Shown piece by piece: positions 17,410-27,470 of a DNA stretch of 64,000 bases (the stretch's first letter is position 1; each line of letters starts with the position of its first letter). Where the stretch lies: assembly GCF_003287355.1 (NCBI RefSeq), contig NZ_QMIM01000020.1, positions 24,928 through 88,927 of the forward strand, given 5' to 3'. The notes under the pieces are model-generated. The model saw only the letters and a list, made by a program, of their open reading frames with translations. It ran no database searches and had not been told where the DNA came from. The position numbers and the translations under genes were made by a program. The DNA comes from Halorubrum sp. 48-1-W. GTDB lineage: Archaea > Halobacteriota > Halobacteria > Halobacteriales > Haloferacaceae.

Positions 17410-18921
17410 TCACGCCGTCGGCTCGAATTTGACCCCGTAGCGGGGGACGCCCTCCTGCTCGTAGATCCGCCGGACCGTCGCCCGAACCTCGTCGCCGACG
17501 GCGACGTCGCCCGGGTCCGCGTCGGTGATCTGAGCGGGGAGCCGGACGCGTCCAGCGTCGGCGTCGAGTTCGACGATCGCCACGGCGTACGCGCCGTCGC
17601 GCTGCTGGAGCTCCGCGAACTCCGGCGGCGCGCCGCCCTGGCCGATGACCGTCAGCGCCCGGACCGTCCCGGTCCGCGGGGCCTCGAACTCCGTGAACTC
17701 GACCCGCGAGCGACACGACTGACAGGCCCCCTCCGGCGGGAAGCTGACGCTACCACACTCGGGACAGACCCCCGCGACGAGCCGGTAGCGCTGGTCGAGC
17801 GACCGCCGCCAGTTCGGCAGGCTGACGTGGGCGCCGCCGCCCGCGACCTCGCCGTCCACGACGTACCCCCGCTCGCGGAGGTACGAGACGTAGTCGATCG
17901 TCGCCCCGCCGTCGAGGTCGGCGATCCCCTCGACGGCGAGACCGCCCTCGACCGCGACCGCGACCGCGGTACCGCCGCCGAAGAAGGCCGCTATCGACGG
18001 CCCGGCGCCGTTCGGCTCGTTCTCGACGTCGCCGGCGTCGTCCGCGTCGCTTTCTGCGTCCGTGTCGCTTTCGGCGTTCGCGTCGCTTTCGGCGTCGCCG
18101 TCGAGGGCGGCGTCCGCGTCGTCCAGGGCTGCGAGCAGTCCGAGCGGGACCGTGGCGGCGCCGGCGTCGCCGATCCGGTCCACGACGGTCCCCGCAGAGA
18201 CCGCCTCGTTCGAAACCGGGAGGTCGGCGGTCGCCCGGTACGGGAACCGGCCGTCCGGCTGGTGGACCGCGGCCGCGTCGACGTCCGCGGGGTCGACCGG
18301 GAGCGACGAGACGGCGTCCGTCACCGCCTCGCGGACCGCGTTCCGTTGGTAGGTCGTGACCCCGAGCGAGTCCACCTCCTCCCCGCCGCGCTCGCGAAAC
18401 CGGACCCCCGGCGTCTCCTCGGTGTGCCAGGCGGTGCCGGTCACCGGCGCGGACGGGTCGTCGTCGACGACGAACGCCGCCGCGCCCGCCCCGAGCGGGT
18501 GGTCGCCTTCGGCCGGGTCGCCCTCCGGACAGTCGGCGACGACGACGAGCGCCGGCCCCTCGGCGTCGAGCGCCCGCGAGAGCGCCTCGGCTCCCGCCGC
18601 CGTATGGCCGCCGACCGTCGCCGTCTCGACCGACTTCGGGAGCGCGAGCGCCCGCACGAGCCGCGGGAGCAACTCGCCCTCCTCGGCCGGAGGGGTCGTC
18701 GTCGCCACGGCCGTGAGCGTCAGCTCGTCGCGGTCGACCGCGTCGCTCGAGAGCGCGCGCTCGGCAGCCTCGACGGCCATCGTCAGGGCGTCCTCGTCGA
18801 CAGCCGGCACCGCCTTTCGCCGGATTCCGCTCGCGTGGCTCGTCCCCCACGCCGACGCGAGCTCCTCGGCCGGGAGCCGGAACCGGGGCACGTACGCCCC
18901 GGCGGCGGCGATCCCCCTCAC
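17410..18921 (-). CDS. HMG-CoA-synthase-like domain fused to DUF35 zinc ribbon/OB-fold
   Basis: A 503-residue fusion. The first about 350 residues have a thiolase-type fold resembling HMG-CoA synthase (start [37 protein letters not shown]). The last about 150 are a DUF35 module with zinc ribbon [18 protein letters not shown] and an OB fold. The expected acyl-cysteine of HMGCS is not apparent; [13 protein letters not shown] stands at its place. An acidic insert of DAES repeats sits near residues 265-300. GTG 18921 overlaps the upstream thiolase stop by 4 bp. In methanogens thiolase, DUF35 and HMGCS form a channel complex as separate chains, so a related complex is likely here. Confidence 0.8.
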   Translation of the reverse strand: MRGIAAAGAYVPRFRLPAEELASAWGTSHASGIRRKAVPAVDEDALTMAVEAAERALSSDAVDRDELTLTAVATTTPPAEEGELLPRLVRALALPKSVETATVGGHTAAGAEALSRALDAEGPALVVVADCPEGDPAEGDHPLGAGAAAFVVDDDPSAPVTGTAWHTEETPGVRFRERGGEEVDSLGVTTYQRNAVREAVTDAVSSLPVDPADVDAAAVHQPDGRFPYRATADLPVSNEAVSAGTVVDRIGDAGAATVPLGLLAALDDADAALDGDAESDANAESDTDAESDADDAGDVENEPNGAGPSIAAFFGGGTAVAVAVEGGLAVEGIADLDGGATIDYVSYLRERGYVVDGEVAGGGAHVSLPNWRRSLDQRYRLVAGVCPECGSVSFPPEGACQSCRSRVEFTEFEAPRTGTVRALTVIGQGGAPPEFAELQQRDGAYAVAIVELDADAGRVRLPAQITDADPGDVAVGDEVRATVRRIYEQEGVPRYGVKFEPTA

Positions 18922-20087
18922 GCGAGCTCACCCCGTTCGAACACGTGGACGGTGACGCCGCCCCCGCTCCCCCCGACGTTGTGTGTCAGCCCGTACCTCG
19001 GGTCGTCGACCTGGACGTGCGCGTCCCCGCGGAGCTGTTCGAACGCCTCGACGACCTGGCCGGTTCCGGTCGCGCCGATGGGGTGCCCCTTCGATTTGAG
19101 CCCGCCGGAGGTGTTGACCGGGAGCTCCCCGTCGGGATCGGTGACGCCCTCCCGGAGGAGCCGGCCGGCCTCGCCGCGCTCGCAGAACCCGAGGTCCTCG
19201 TACGCGAGCAGCTCGGCGATGGCGAAGCAGTCGTGGACCTCGGCGAAGTCGAGGTCGTCGGGGGCGATCCCCGCAGCCTCGTAGGCTCTCTCGCCCGCGG
19301 TGACGCTCGCCGGGACGCTCGTCAGCGACTCCCGCTGGAACAGCCCGACCCGCCCGCTCGCCGCGCCCGCGCCGGCGACGCGGACGGGGGCGTCGCTCAC
19401 CTCGCGGGCGACCGCCTCGCTCGCGACGAGGGTCGCGCTCGCCCCGTCGGTGGTCGGACAGCAGTGGTAGAGGTTCAGCGGGTCGGCGACGCTTGGAGCG
19501 GAGACGGCGTCCTCGAGCGAGCACTCGAACCCGAGGTGCGCCTTCGGGTTCCTCGCACCGTTCGCGTGGTTCTTCACGGCGACGCGGCTCAGGTCCTCGG
19601 CGGTCGTCCCGTACTCGTCCATGTGCGCGCTCGCCATCTGGGCGTACACCCCGGCGAACGTCGTGCCGCTCGTGCGCTCCCACTCGGTCTCGCCGCTGAC
19701 GCCGAGCCACCAGCGGGTGTGATCGGAGCTGGCGTCCGTCATCACCTCGTAGCCGCCCGCCAGGGCGACGTCGACGAGCCCCGACTTGACGGCAGTGACC
19801 GCCTGCCGGAAGGCGAAGCCGCTCGCGGCACACGCGTTCTCGACCCGGGTCGTCGGCACGCCGTGGAGCCCGAGGTGTTCGGTCACGGCGGGCCCGCTCA
19901 ACCCGATCTGTCGGCCACCGACGCCGAGGGTGCCGAGGAACGCCTCGTCTATCGCGTCGGGGGAGAACTCGCCGTCGACGCTCCCGAGCGCCGCGTCGAA
20001 GGCGTCGTCGAACAGGGTGAGGTACGTCTCCTCGGGGAACGAGCCGAACGACGATTGCCCGGCGCCGACCACGTAGGCGTCTCGCAT
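18918..20087 (-). CDS. Thiolase family protein (acetyl-CoA C-acyltransferase type)
   Basis: A 389-residue thiolase with the nucleophile motif VENACAASG (Cys 86) and the histidine loop GGLKSKGHPIGATG, followed by NVGGSGGG. It should form or cleave a beta-ketoacyl-CoA. The stop overlaps the GTG of the HMGCS-like/DUF35 fusion, pointing to a thiolase-DUF35 complex. Compared with the thiolase at 5740 it keeps the cysteine. The enoyl-CoA hydratase and 3-hydroxyacyl-CoA dehydrogenase genes lie upstream on the same strand, about 130 bp away, so these four genes may serve one acyl-CoA pathway. Confidence 0.9.
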   Translation of the reverse strand: MRDAYVVGAGQSSFGSFPEETYLTLFDDAFDAALGSVDGEFSPDAIDEAFLGTLGVGGRQIGLSGPAVTEHLGLHGVPTTRVENACAASGFAFRQAVTAVKSGLVDVALAGGYEVMTDASSDHTRWWLGVSGETEWERTSGTTFAGVYAQMASAHMDEYGTTAEDLSRVAVKNHANGARNPKAHLGFECSLEDAVSAPSVADPLNLYHCCPTTDGASATLVASEAVAREVSDAPVRVAGAGAASGRVGLFQRESLTSVPASVTAGERAYEAAGIAPDDLDFAEVHDCFAIAELLAYEDLGFCERGEAGRLLREGVTDPDGELPVNTSGGLKSKGHPIGATGTGQVVEAFEQLRGDAHVQVDDPRYGLTHNVGGSGGGVTVHVFERGELA

Positions 20088-20161
20088 AGTCCCGGGTTTC
20101 GGTCCGAGGGGGAAAGCGTATCGGGATCCGGATCCGTCCCCTCGGCGGTCGGGAGCGAACT

Positions 20162-20219
20162 CCCCGAGGGTCCGAACCGAACGTCCCCCGAGGGTCCGAA
20201 CCGAACGTCCCCCGAGGGC
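20162..20219. repeat. 24-bp tandem repeat, 2.4 copies
   Basis: Identical units at 20162-20185 and 20186-20209 (starting ccccgagggtccgaaccga) plus a partial unit that abuts the enoyl-CoA hydratase stop codon. No gene is present in the gap. Confidence 0.9.
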
Positions 20220-20220
20220 G

Positions 20221-21041
20221 TCACCGACCCTCCCACTCCGGCTCGCGGTCCTCGAGGAACGCGTCGATCCCCTCGTCCTTGTCCGCGGTCGCGAACAGCT
20301 GGGCGAACAGCTCGGCCTCGTAGTCGATCCCGGCCTCGAGGTCCATGCGCTCGCTCGCGTTGACCGCCGTCTTCGCGAACTCGAGTGCGACCGGGCTCTT
20401 CTCGGCCATCGACCCGGCGAGGTCGTAGACGCGGTCGTCGAGCTCCGACGCGGGATACGCCTCCTCGACGATCCCCATCTCCGCGGCTGTCGTCGCGTCG
20501 AGGAGCTCGCCCGAACAGATCAGCTTCATCGCCTGTCCCGTCCCCACGAGTCGGGGGAGCCGCTGTGTGCCGCCGCCGCCGGGGATGATCCCGAGGTTGA
20601 TCTCGGGCTGGCCGAGCTTTCCGCCCTCGGCTGCGATCCGGACGTCACAGGCCATCGCGAGCTCGAGTCCCCCGCCGAGCGCGTGGCCGTTCACGCGGGC
20701 GATGACCGGCTTCGGGCAGTCCGCGACGTGCTCGAAGACCCGCGGCCGTTCGCTCGCTGCGCGCTGTTCGAGCGCGTCGCGCTCGCGGAGCTCGGTCACG
20801 TCCGCGCCGGCGACGAACGCGCCGCCCTCGTCGTCGCCGGTCACCACGACGACCCGGACCGCGTCGTCGTCCGCGACGGCCTCGAACACCGCGATGAGGT
20901 CCGCCCTGAGCTCCGCGTCGAGCGCGTTTCGCGCCTCGGGCCGCGAGAGCGTCACCGTCGCGACGCCCTCCACGCGGTCGCCCACCGACGCCGACACCGT
21001 CCCGCTGTCCGCCGCCGCAGCCTCGGTCGGCGTCCCCGCCA

Positions 21042-21042
<1 letters not shown>
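20221..21042 (-). CDS. Enoyl-CoA hydratase/isomerase family protein
   Basis: Crotonase-fold enzyme of 273 residues, expected to hydrate trans-2-enoyl-CoA. The oxyanion-hole segments GAFVAGADVTEL and NGHALGGGLELAMACDVRIA are present. The catalytic glutamates fit GQPEINLGIIPGGGGTQRL. An N-terminal extension of about 20 Ala/Ser/Thr residues precedes the domain. ATG overlaps the dehydrogenase stop by one base (TGATG), so the two steps of beta-oxidation are translationally coupled. Confidence 0.93.
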
Positions 21043-21926
<884 letters not shown>

Positions 21927-22092
21927 CGGTCACACCGTGATCGACCATGTACATTACGCTGTCGAGTGCGGTCGGTTCGGGGGGGGAACCGGGATCGCCT
22001 CCCGATACCGTCGCTCGTCGGGATGATAAACGAAGAATTCGCCGACAGCGGCGTCGTCGGTGTCGACGTCGACCGCGACGTCGTCGGCCGGG

Positions 22093-22734
22093 TTACTCGC
22101 CGACGGCGACGTCGTCGGCGTCGACGTCGACGGCGGCCTCCTCCTCGGCGGCGATCTCCTCGGGACGCGCCTCGAGGGTCAGCTTCTGGACCTCGACGCG
22201 GCGCAACGGGTAGATCGTCTTCGCGTCGGCGTACACCGCCGACGAGAGGTTGCCGTCGACGATCGCGTCGACGAACGACTCGAAGGTGCGCTCCTCGGCG
22301 GCAGCGTGGACCTTGTCGATCATGACGCGCCGGATCGCCTTCTCCTGAGAGCGGTCCGCCTTCTTCGTCGTCAGCGCGACCGGCTGGACGCGGATCCGGT
22401 AGTCGTCCGTCGTCACGACCGTGATCGACGCCTCGACCTTCGAGGCGCCGCGGCGGACGAGCGAGCGCAGGTAATCGCGCGTCAGCTCGTACTTGATGAA
22501 CTCGGTGTAGGCCGTGTCGCTCCCCACGTCGGTGATCTTGAACGTGAGCTTCGTGTTGTTCGCGCTCGAGTCGCCGGTGAGCTCGCCAAGCGTGGTCGTG
22601 ATCGTGCGGCCGATCACCTGATCGGGCTCGTCGGCGAGCGTCTCGCCGAGCTCCGCGCGGTCGAACTGTTCGGGTGCCAGTACGGAGTACCAGCGCTTCT
22701 GTTCTCTGCTCTTGGATACTGATCGTTCGCTCAT
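22093..22734 (-). CDS. rps1e: 30S ribosomal protein S3Ae (eS1)
   Basis: Small-subunit ribosomal protein shared by archaea and eukaryotes. The 213 residues show the family start KSREQKRWYSVLAPEQF and the conserved TDYRIRVQPVALTTKKADRS-like core. The acidic, variable C-terminus is usual for haloarchaea. It is the last gene of the rps15-recJ-like-pcc1-rps1e operon; its ATG overlaps the pcc1 stop by 4 bp. Confidence 0.95.
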   Translation of the reverse strand: MSERSVSKSREQKRWYSVLAPEQFDRAELGETLADEPDQVIGRTITTTLGELTGDSSANNTKLTFKITDVGSDTAYTEFIKYELTRDYLRSLVRRGASKVEASITVVTTDDYRIRVQPVALTTKKADRSQEKAIRRVMIDKVHAAAEERTFESFVDAIVDGNLSSAVYADAKTIYPLRRVEVQKLTLEARPEEIAAEEEAAVDVDADDVAVGE

Positions 22735-23159
22735 GGGTTGTGTCGTGTGTCGGTGTCCGCGTCTGCGTCTCGTGTGTCCGTCTCTCGGATGTTCGTCTCT
22801 CGGGCGTCCGCCCCGTCGGCGGCCGTCCCGTCGCCTGTCGTCTCGTCCGCGGTCGTCCCGTCGACGGTCCGGTGTTCGCGAGCCCGTTCGATGACCCGAT
22901 CCGCGACCCGCAGGTTCACCACGTAGTCGTCGACGGTCGAGCGCAACCCGCCCGTCGTCGGCCGCTCGATTCGGCAGTCGATCGCGTCGCCGTCGACGCG
23001 TACCGCCATCGAGTCGGTGTCGTCGGGCGCGAGCGCGCTCGCGACGAGGTCGGCGTCGGCGTGGGTCGTCCGGACCACTGCGGTCCGGCTCCCGCAGCCG
23101 TCGGTGCCGGCCTCACTGGAGGCGTCGGTGCCGGCCTCCGCGCGCCTCTCGCCCGTCAT
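22731..23159 (-). CDS. pcc1: KEOPS complex subunit Pcc1
   Basis: Small dimerisation subunit of the KEOPS complex that makes t6A37 in ANN-decoding tRNAs. The Pcc1 domain spans about residues 24-95 (TAVVRTTHADADLVASAL, DSMAVRVDGDAIDCRIER, STVDDYVVNLRVADRVIE). A Gly/Ser/Thr-rich head of about 22 residues and an Asp/Thr-rich tail of about 45 flank it; the tail is longer than in most archaeal Pcc1 proteins. It overlaps recJ-like upstream and rps1e downstream by 4 bp each. Confidence 0.85.
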   Translation of the reverse strand: MTGERRAEAGTDASSEAGTDGCGSRTAVVRTTHADADLVASALAPDDTDSMAVRVDGDAIDCRIERPTTGGLRSTVDDYVVNLRVADRVIERAREHRTVDGTTADETTGDGTAADGADARETNIRETDTRDADADTDTRHNP

Positions 23160-24316
23160 AGTGCCCCCCGGAGCGCGGCCAGCGCGTCCGTCGGGTCCCC
23201 GTCGACGGCGACCCCGCCGCGGGTCTCGTCCCCCCAGCCGTCGCCGCCCGCCTCGCGGACAGCCGACCGGCAGGCGTCGCCGATCCCGCGGTCGCCGGTC
23301 CCTGCCGCCGCGATCCGTCCCGCCGACTCGTCGACGGCGATCGCGACGGGCTCCGGCGACCGGAAGTCCCGGATCAGCCGAGCGACCGTGGGGAGCGTGC
23401 TCGCCGGCGCGTCGACGCGGGCGACGAGACAGCCGTCGTACCGGCCGGTCGTCGCGTCGTCGACGGTACGGTGGACAGCGGTCCCGTGGGAGCGCCAGGC
23501 GTCGACCGCGGCCGTTCGGAGGTCGTCGCCCGGCTCGCTCGCGAGCGCCAGCGCGACGCCCGTCCCCGGCTCCTCTCGCGCGAGCGCCTCGAGGACGTCG
23601 GCGTAGCCGCCGACCGTCTCGAACGGGCCGGCCGCCGCGTCGATCGCGTACGGCCGGAGCGCGCGCTCGACCGATGACGCGCTCCGCGTGCTCGCTCCCT
23701 CGGCGCCGGCGACGTCCACGGCGACGAGCGAGGCGAGCTGCCTGTGGGCGTCGCCGTCGAGTTCCGCCGGGAGGTCGAGCGCAGCGAGGGCGGCCCGGGT
23801 CGCCTCGACGTCGCCGGAGTACGGCGTCCGGACGAGCGTCGAGGCGGCGATCCCGTCCGCCAGGTCCGCGGTCGGCACCGCCACGCCGGGACGCCGGGTG
23901 ACCGCGCCGGCGCGATCGGCGGCCTCGAGCGCGTCGCCCGAGCCGTCGGTGCCGGGGACGGAGCCCGCAGCGACGACGCCGGCCAACGCGATCACCGGGT
24001 CGGGCTCGACGCCCAGCTCGCGGGCGACCGCGAAGGCGGTCGTGCTCGCGGGCCGTCGCGCCCCCGGCACCGCGTGTGTGCCCCGGTCGACTCCGAGGGT
24101 GACCGCGACGTCGTCGCCGGCAGTGTCGGGGACCGGATCGCGGGCGATCCGGACCTGGAACGGCACCCCACGCTCGCGGAGCGCGCGGGCGAGCGTTCCC
24201 GCCGCGGCGAGCGCGTCGCCGTCGTCGGTCGCGACGAGCCGGACGAACGGCGCGTCGGCGAGGACGCCGGCGAGCGCGTCGGGGGCGGGCGCGGAGTCGG
24301 CGGTGGTCTCGGTCAC
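23156..24316 (-). CDS. RecJ-like / Cdc45-like DHH-family protein, motifs degenerate
   Basis: 386 residues, assigned mainly from the conserved archaeal order rps15-recJ-pcc1-rps1e and from a DHH-fold layout: LVATDDGDALAAAGTLARAL stands where the first DHH motif (usually DxDG) is expected, and a late Gly-rich region (ESAGRIAAAGTGDRGIGDAC) at the DHHA1 end. A clean DHH triad is not visible; GVDRGTHAVPG stands near its place. It may be a Cdc45-type or GINS-associated protein without nuclease activity. It begins with GTG, 67 bp after rps15. Confidence 0.65.
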   Translation of the reverse strand: MTETTADSAPAPDALAGVLADAPFVRLVATDDGDALAAAGTLARALRERGVPFQVRIARDPVPDTAGDDVAVTLGVDRGTHAVPGARRPASTTAFAVARELGVEPDPVIALAGVVAAGSVPGTDGSGDALEAADRAGAVTRRPGVAVPTADLADGIAASTLVRTPYSGDVEATRAALAALDLPAELDGDAHRQLASLVAVDVAGAEGASTRSASSVERALRPYAIDAAAGPFETVGGYADVLEALAREEPGTGVALALASEPGDDLRTAAVDAWRSHGTAVHRTVDDATTGRYDGCLVARVDAPASTLPTVARLIRDFRSPEPVAIAVDESAGRIAAAGTGDRGIGDACRSAVREAGGDGWGDETRGGVAVDGDPTDALAALRGAL

Positions 24317-24383
24317 GGGTGTGTCGTCGGTGGGGTCGGGTCTGTGTTCGTCTCGTTCGGGTCCGCGTTCGTCGGTGCGGTCG

Positions 24384-24851
24384 TTACTCCTCGAGGAGTT
24401 CGGCGGCGTTCTCGTAGGTGTACGTGAAGTCCTCGTCGAGTTCGTCGCCGCGGTAGTAGTTCACCAGCCGGCGGATCTTCGACTCCGTGTTCTGGAGCGC
24501 GCGCTTGTTCTGGTAGTCCTGACCGTTCTCGGCCATGTGTTCGCGCAGGCGAACCGCGCGGGCCAGCAGGTGCCGCAGGTCCTCGGGCAGGTCGGGGTCG
24601 GCGTCGTGCTCCTCGAGGATCTCGGTGAGCTTCTTTCCGGTGGCGAGTTTGACGTCGGGCACCGGGACGCCCTTGACGCCCTCGTCGCGCAGTTTGATGC
24701 CGATGACGCTCGGGTCCTCGCCCTGCTCCGCCAGTTCGACGACGCGGGACTCGATGTCCTCGGCGTCGACGTCGCTCCACTCCGGGTTCTCGTCCGTCGC
24801 CGGCTTGTCCGAACCGGACGAACCGCGACGGCGCGTGTGCATTCGTGCCAT
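24384..24851 (-). CDS. rps15: 30S ribosomal protein S15
   Basis: Archaeal uS15 of 155 residues, the normal length, with the archaeal N-terminal extension MARMHTRRRGSSGSDKP and the S15 core ending in the conserved ALQNTESKIRRLVNYYR. ATG 24851 was preferred over an in-frame ATG 21 bp upstream because the conserved N-terminus begins there. First gene of the ribosomal/KEOPS operon. Confidence 0.95.
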   Translation of the reverse strand: MARMHTRRRGSSGSDKPATDENPEWSDVDAEDIESRVVELAEQGEDPSVIGIKLRDEGVKGVPVPDVKLATGKKLTEILEEHDADPDLPEDLRHLLARAVRLREHMAENGQDYQNKRALQNTESKIRRLVNYYRGDELDEDFTYTYENAAELLEE

Positions 24852-25255
24852 TGTCTGAGGTTGGAACGGCACAACCGCGAGTACGTGACCGTGCCCCGCG
24901 GGACGCGACTCTCGGACCCCTCGCGAACGCGAGCGGTTCCGGCGAGCGCCCGTGAAACGAGCGCTTCAGCCGCGTCGCCGGAGCGACGGCGCACCGCTAC
25001 GTTCCCAAGCCGTGGGTGAAGAGACCCCGGCGCGTCGGATCCGCAGCTGTGCTGTTCCCGTATGAGGGGTCGTCGTCGGGGTTCTTAAGCGTGTTCTTGT
25101 CGGGATCGAGGGCGTGCCGGACGACGCCCTCGAGTCCACGCGTGTCGGTCGTGGCCGGGACGTGGCTCGTTGTGGCCGGGACGTGGCTCGTTGTGGCCGG
25201 GACGTCGCCCCGTCGGACCGGGCCGTTTTTTAAGCCGACTCCCGAACGGTCGGGC
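24852..25255. other. Gene-free interval between rps15 and the PHP gene
   Basis: About 400 bp between divergent genes. It should hold the rps15 operon promoter, not pinpointed. Near 25202-25215 the run ccgttttttaagccg is a likely TATA box for the PHP gene, about 45 bp before its start. A 21-bp tandem repeat lies at 25149-25206. No RNA gene or supported small ORF was seen. Confidence 0.6.
25149..25206. repeat. 21-bp tandem repeat, 2.7 copies
   Basis: Units at 25151-25171 and 25172-25192 are identical (gtggccgggacgtggctcgt plus one base), with a third truncated copy running to 25206 immediately before the promoter of the PHP gene. Confidence 0.9.
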
Positions 25256-25939
25256 GTGCTATCGGTCGAGCTGCACTCCCACTCGGCGCTGTCCCACGAC
25301 GGGCGTGACCCGGTCGACCTCCTCATAGAGCAGGCCGCCGCGGTCGGCCTCGACGCGCTCGCCGTCACGGACCACGACGAGATCGACGCGAGCATCGAGG
25401 CGGCCGAGATGGCCCCCGAGCACGGGCTGGTGGGGATCGTCGGCATGGAGGTGACCTCCGCAGCGGGCCACGTGCTCGCGTTCGGGATCGACGAGCTCGT
25501 TCCCAGCGGCCTCCCGTTCGACGAGACGCTCGACCGGATCCGCGAGGCCGGCGGGATCGCCGTCGTTCCGCATCCGTTCCAAAAGACGCGCCACGGCGTC
25601 GCCGCGCACGTCTCCGAAGAGCAACTCGCGAACGCCGACGCGATCGAGGTGTACAACTCCCGGCTCTTCACGGGGCGAGCGAACCGCCAGGCGGAGACGT
25701 TCGCCGTCCGCCGGAACCTGCCGATGACCGCCGGCAGCGACGCGCACATCTCCGAGATGGTCGGCCAGGCGGTCACCGAGGTCGGTGCGGACGAGCGCTC
25801 GGCCGACGCGATCCTCGACGCTATCGCCGACGGCCGGACCAGCGTCGTCGGGAAACGCACGCCCTGGCGCGTCTCGTTCCGACAGTTCGCCGGCGGGGCG
25901 AAACGCCGCGCGTTCCGGGCGATAAACGAGTTCCGATGA
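25256..25939 (+). CDS. PHP-domain metal-dependent phosphoesterase
   Basis: A 227-residue PHP protein with metal ligands in LHSHSALSHDG, VTDHDEI, GMEVTS, VVPHPFQ and AGSDAH, in the normal order. Such stand-alone PHP enzymes hydrolyse phosphoesters (for example nucleotides or histidinol phosphate); the substrate here is unknown. GTG 25256 was chosen because the frame upstream is translated repeat DNA and the domain begins at once with VELHSHS. It precedes an asparagine-synthase-type gene by 31 bp. Confidence 0.9.
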   Translation: MLSVELHSHSALSHDGRDPVDLLIEQAAAVGLDALAVTDHDEIDASIEAAEMAPEHGLVGIVGMEVTSAAGHVLAFGIDELVPSGLPFDETLDRIREAGGIAVVPHPFQKTRHGVAAHVSEEQLANADAIEVYNSRLFTGRANRQAETFAVRRNLPMTAGSDAHISEMVGQAVTEVGADERSADAILDAIADGRTSVVGKRTPWRVSFRQFAGGAKRRAFRAINEFR

Positions 25940-25970
25940 CGGCGGAGTCGACGACGGCGGGGCGAACGCG

Positions 25971-27161
25971 ATGACCGACGCACCGGGCGACGGGACCCGT
26001 CTCCGCGGCGCGTCCGCGACGCTCGTCGCCCGCGCGGTCCGCGACCGCGACCCCCTTCCCGGGACCCGCGGTTTCGCCGGGTCGCTCGCGAGGGCGTCGC
26101 TCCGGGGACACGACGACGGGGACCCGGACGCTCACGGCCGCGTCCTCGTCCGCGACGTGCTCGGACGACAGCCCCTGTTCGTCGAGGCCGGCGCGACCGA
26201 CCCGACCGATCCGGACGCGTGGAGCTTCGATCGGGGCGACCTCCGGGAGCCGGAACCGGTCCCGGCCGGGTCGGTCGTGTCGGCGTCGGGGGCCGACCGC
26301 CGTTGGTCGCTTCCGACGTTCGCCGCCTCGGACCCGGACCCAGCGCAGGCTGTCGTCGACGCCGCGCTCTCGACGACCCTCGAGGAGTTCGCCGCCGAGG
26401 ACGCCGACCCCTCGAGCGGTCGGCTCGCCGTGGCGTTTTCGGGCGGGGTCGACTCGGCGCTCGTCGCGAGCGCGGTCCCGGAGGCGCCGTGTTACGTCGC
26501 GGGCTTCGAGGGGTGTCACGACGTCGCAGCCGCCCGCGAGGCAGCGACAGCGATGGACCGTGACCTGCGGGTCGTCGAGCTCTCACACGACGACCTTCGG
26601 CGGGCGATCCCCGAGATCGCCGCCGCGACCGGCCGGCGGAACCCCATGGACCTCACCATCGCCGTCCCGCTGTACCTGACCGCGGAGGCGGCCACAGCCG
26701 ACGGGGTCGACCGGCTGGCGGTCGGTCAGGGGGCAGACGAGCTGTTCGGCGGCTACAGCAAGGTGGTAGCGCCCGCGGACGACCACCGCGTCGACGCCGA
26801 CACCGTCCGAGGCGCGCGGACCGAGACGGTCCGGACGCTCCCCCGTCAACTCGAGCGCGACGTGCTCACGCTACGGGCCGCGGGCGTCGAGCCGGTCGCG
26901 CCGCTCTTACACGACCGCGTCGTCGACGCCGCGCTCCGGCTGCCGGGCGACCTGCTCGCGACGGCCGACGAGCGGAAGGTGGCGCTCCGGCGCGCCGCGA
27001 ACGGACGCGTTCCCGAACCGGTTCGCACGGCCGAGAAGAAGGCGGTCCAGTACGGCACGTACGTCTCCCGGGAGATCGACCGGCTCGCACGGCAAAACGG
27101 GTTCAAACGGCGGATGGACGACCACGTCGGGCAGTACGTCGACGCGTTGCTCGAGGAGTGA
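25971..27161 (+). CDS. Asparagine-synthase-type ATP-dependent amidoligase
   Basis: A 396-residue protein whose C-terminal half is the asparagine synthetase domain: PP-loop VAFSGGVDSALVAS (residues 157-162 for SGGVDS), LTIAVPLYLTAEAA, GQGADELFGGYSK and the ending KKAVQYGTYVSREIDRLA. The N-terminal part (about 1-130) is a shortened remnant of the glutaminase domain without an N-terminal Cys2, so ammonia may come from elsewhere. This short form is widespread in archaea. Target carboxylate unknown. It lies 31 bp after the PHP gene and is probably co-transcribed. Confidence 0.88.
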   Translation: MTDAPGDGTRLRGASATLVARAVRDRDPLPGTRGFAGSLARASLRGHDDGDPDAHGRVLVRDVLGRQPLFVEAGATDPTDPDAWSFDRGDLREPEPVPAGSVVSASGADRRWSLPTFAASDPDPAQAVVDAALSTTLEEFAAEDADPSSGRLAVAFSGGVDSALVASAVPEAPCYVAGFEGCHDVAAAREAATAMDRDLRVVELSHDDLRRAIPEIAAATGRRNPMDLTIAVPLYLTAEAATADGVDRLAVGQGADELFGGYSKVVAPADDHRVDADTVRGARTETVRTLPRQLERDVLTLRAAGVEPVAPLLHDRVVDAALRLPGDLLATADERKVALRRAANGRVPEPVRTAEKKAVQYGTYVSREIDRLARQNGFKRRMDDHVGQYVDALLEE

Positions 27162-27470
27162 GCCGTCCGAACGGCCACCCCGTGGAAAACCGGCCCGCGC
27201 GGGCCGGTCCTGACCAAGCCGCGCGTTGGAGTACCAGTCCTGCGGCTGACGTCCGAGCTCCGGACGCCACCGAAACCGATGCGAGTATCGTATAAAATTC
27301 GCGCAGTGGCGACAAATATAACCACACGTCACGGCTGAACCTCACCGATCCACGTGGAGTTCCGGGATATTTGAGACGAACGTCAGATATCGTCCTCGCA
27401 TCCGGGTCGGAATTCGACGCTTCCGCGTCGTGGGGGCCGAGCGTACGAGGCTGTCGACACCGTCCTCGAC
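27162..27470. other. Gene-free interval with palindrome and AT-rich patch
   Basis: About 310 bp between two convergent genes. It begins with a perfect palindrome (27189-27208). An AT-rich patch with tataaaattc (about 27291) and aatataacc (about 27317) looks promoter-like but no supported gene follows. Confidence 0.6.
27189..27208. terminator. Perfect 20-bp palindrome downstream of the amidoligase gene
   Basis: ACCGGCCCGC followed by its exact complement, 28 bp after the stop at 27161 and between convergent genes. It could be a bidirectional transcription stop or a protein site; no T run follows it. Confidence 0.45.
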
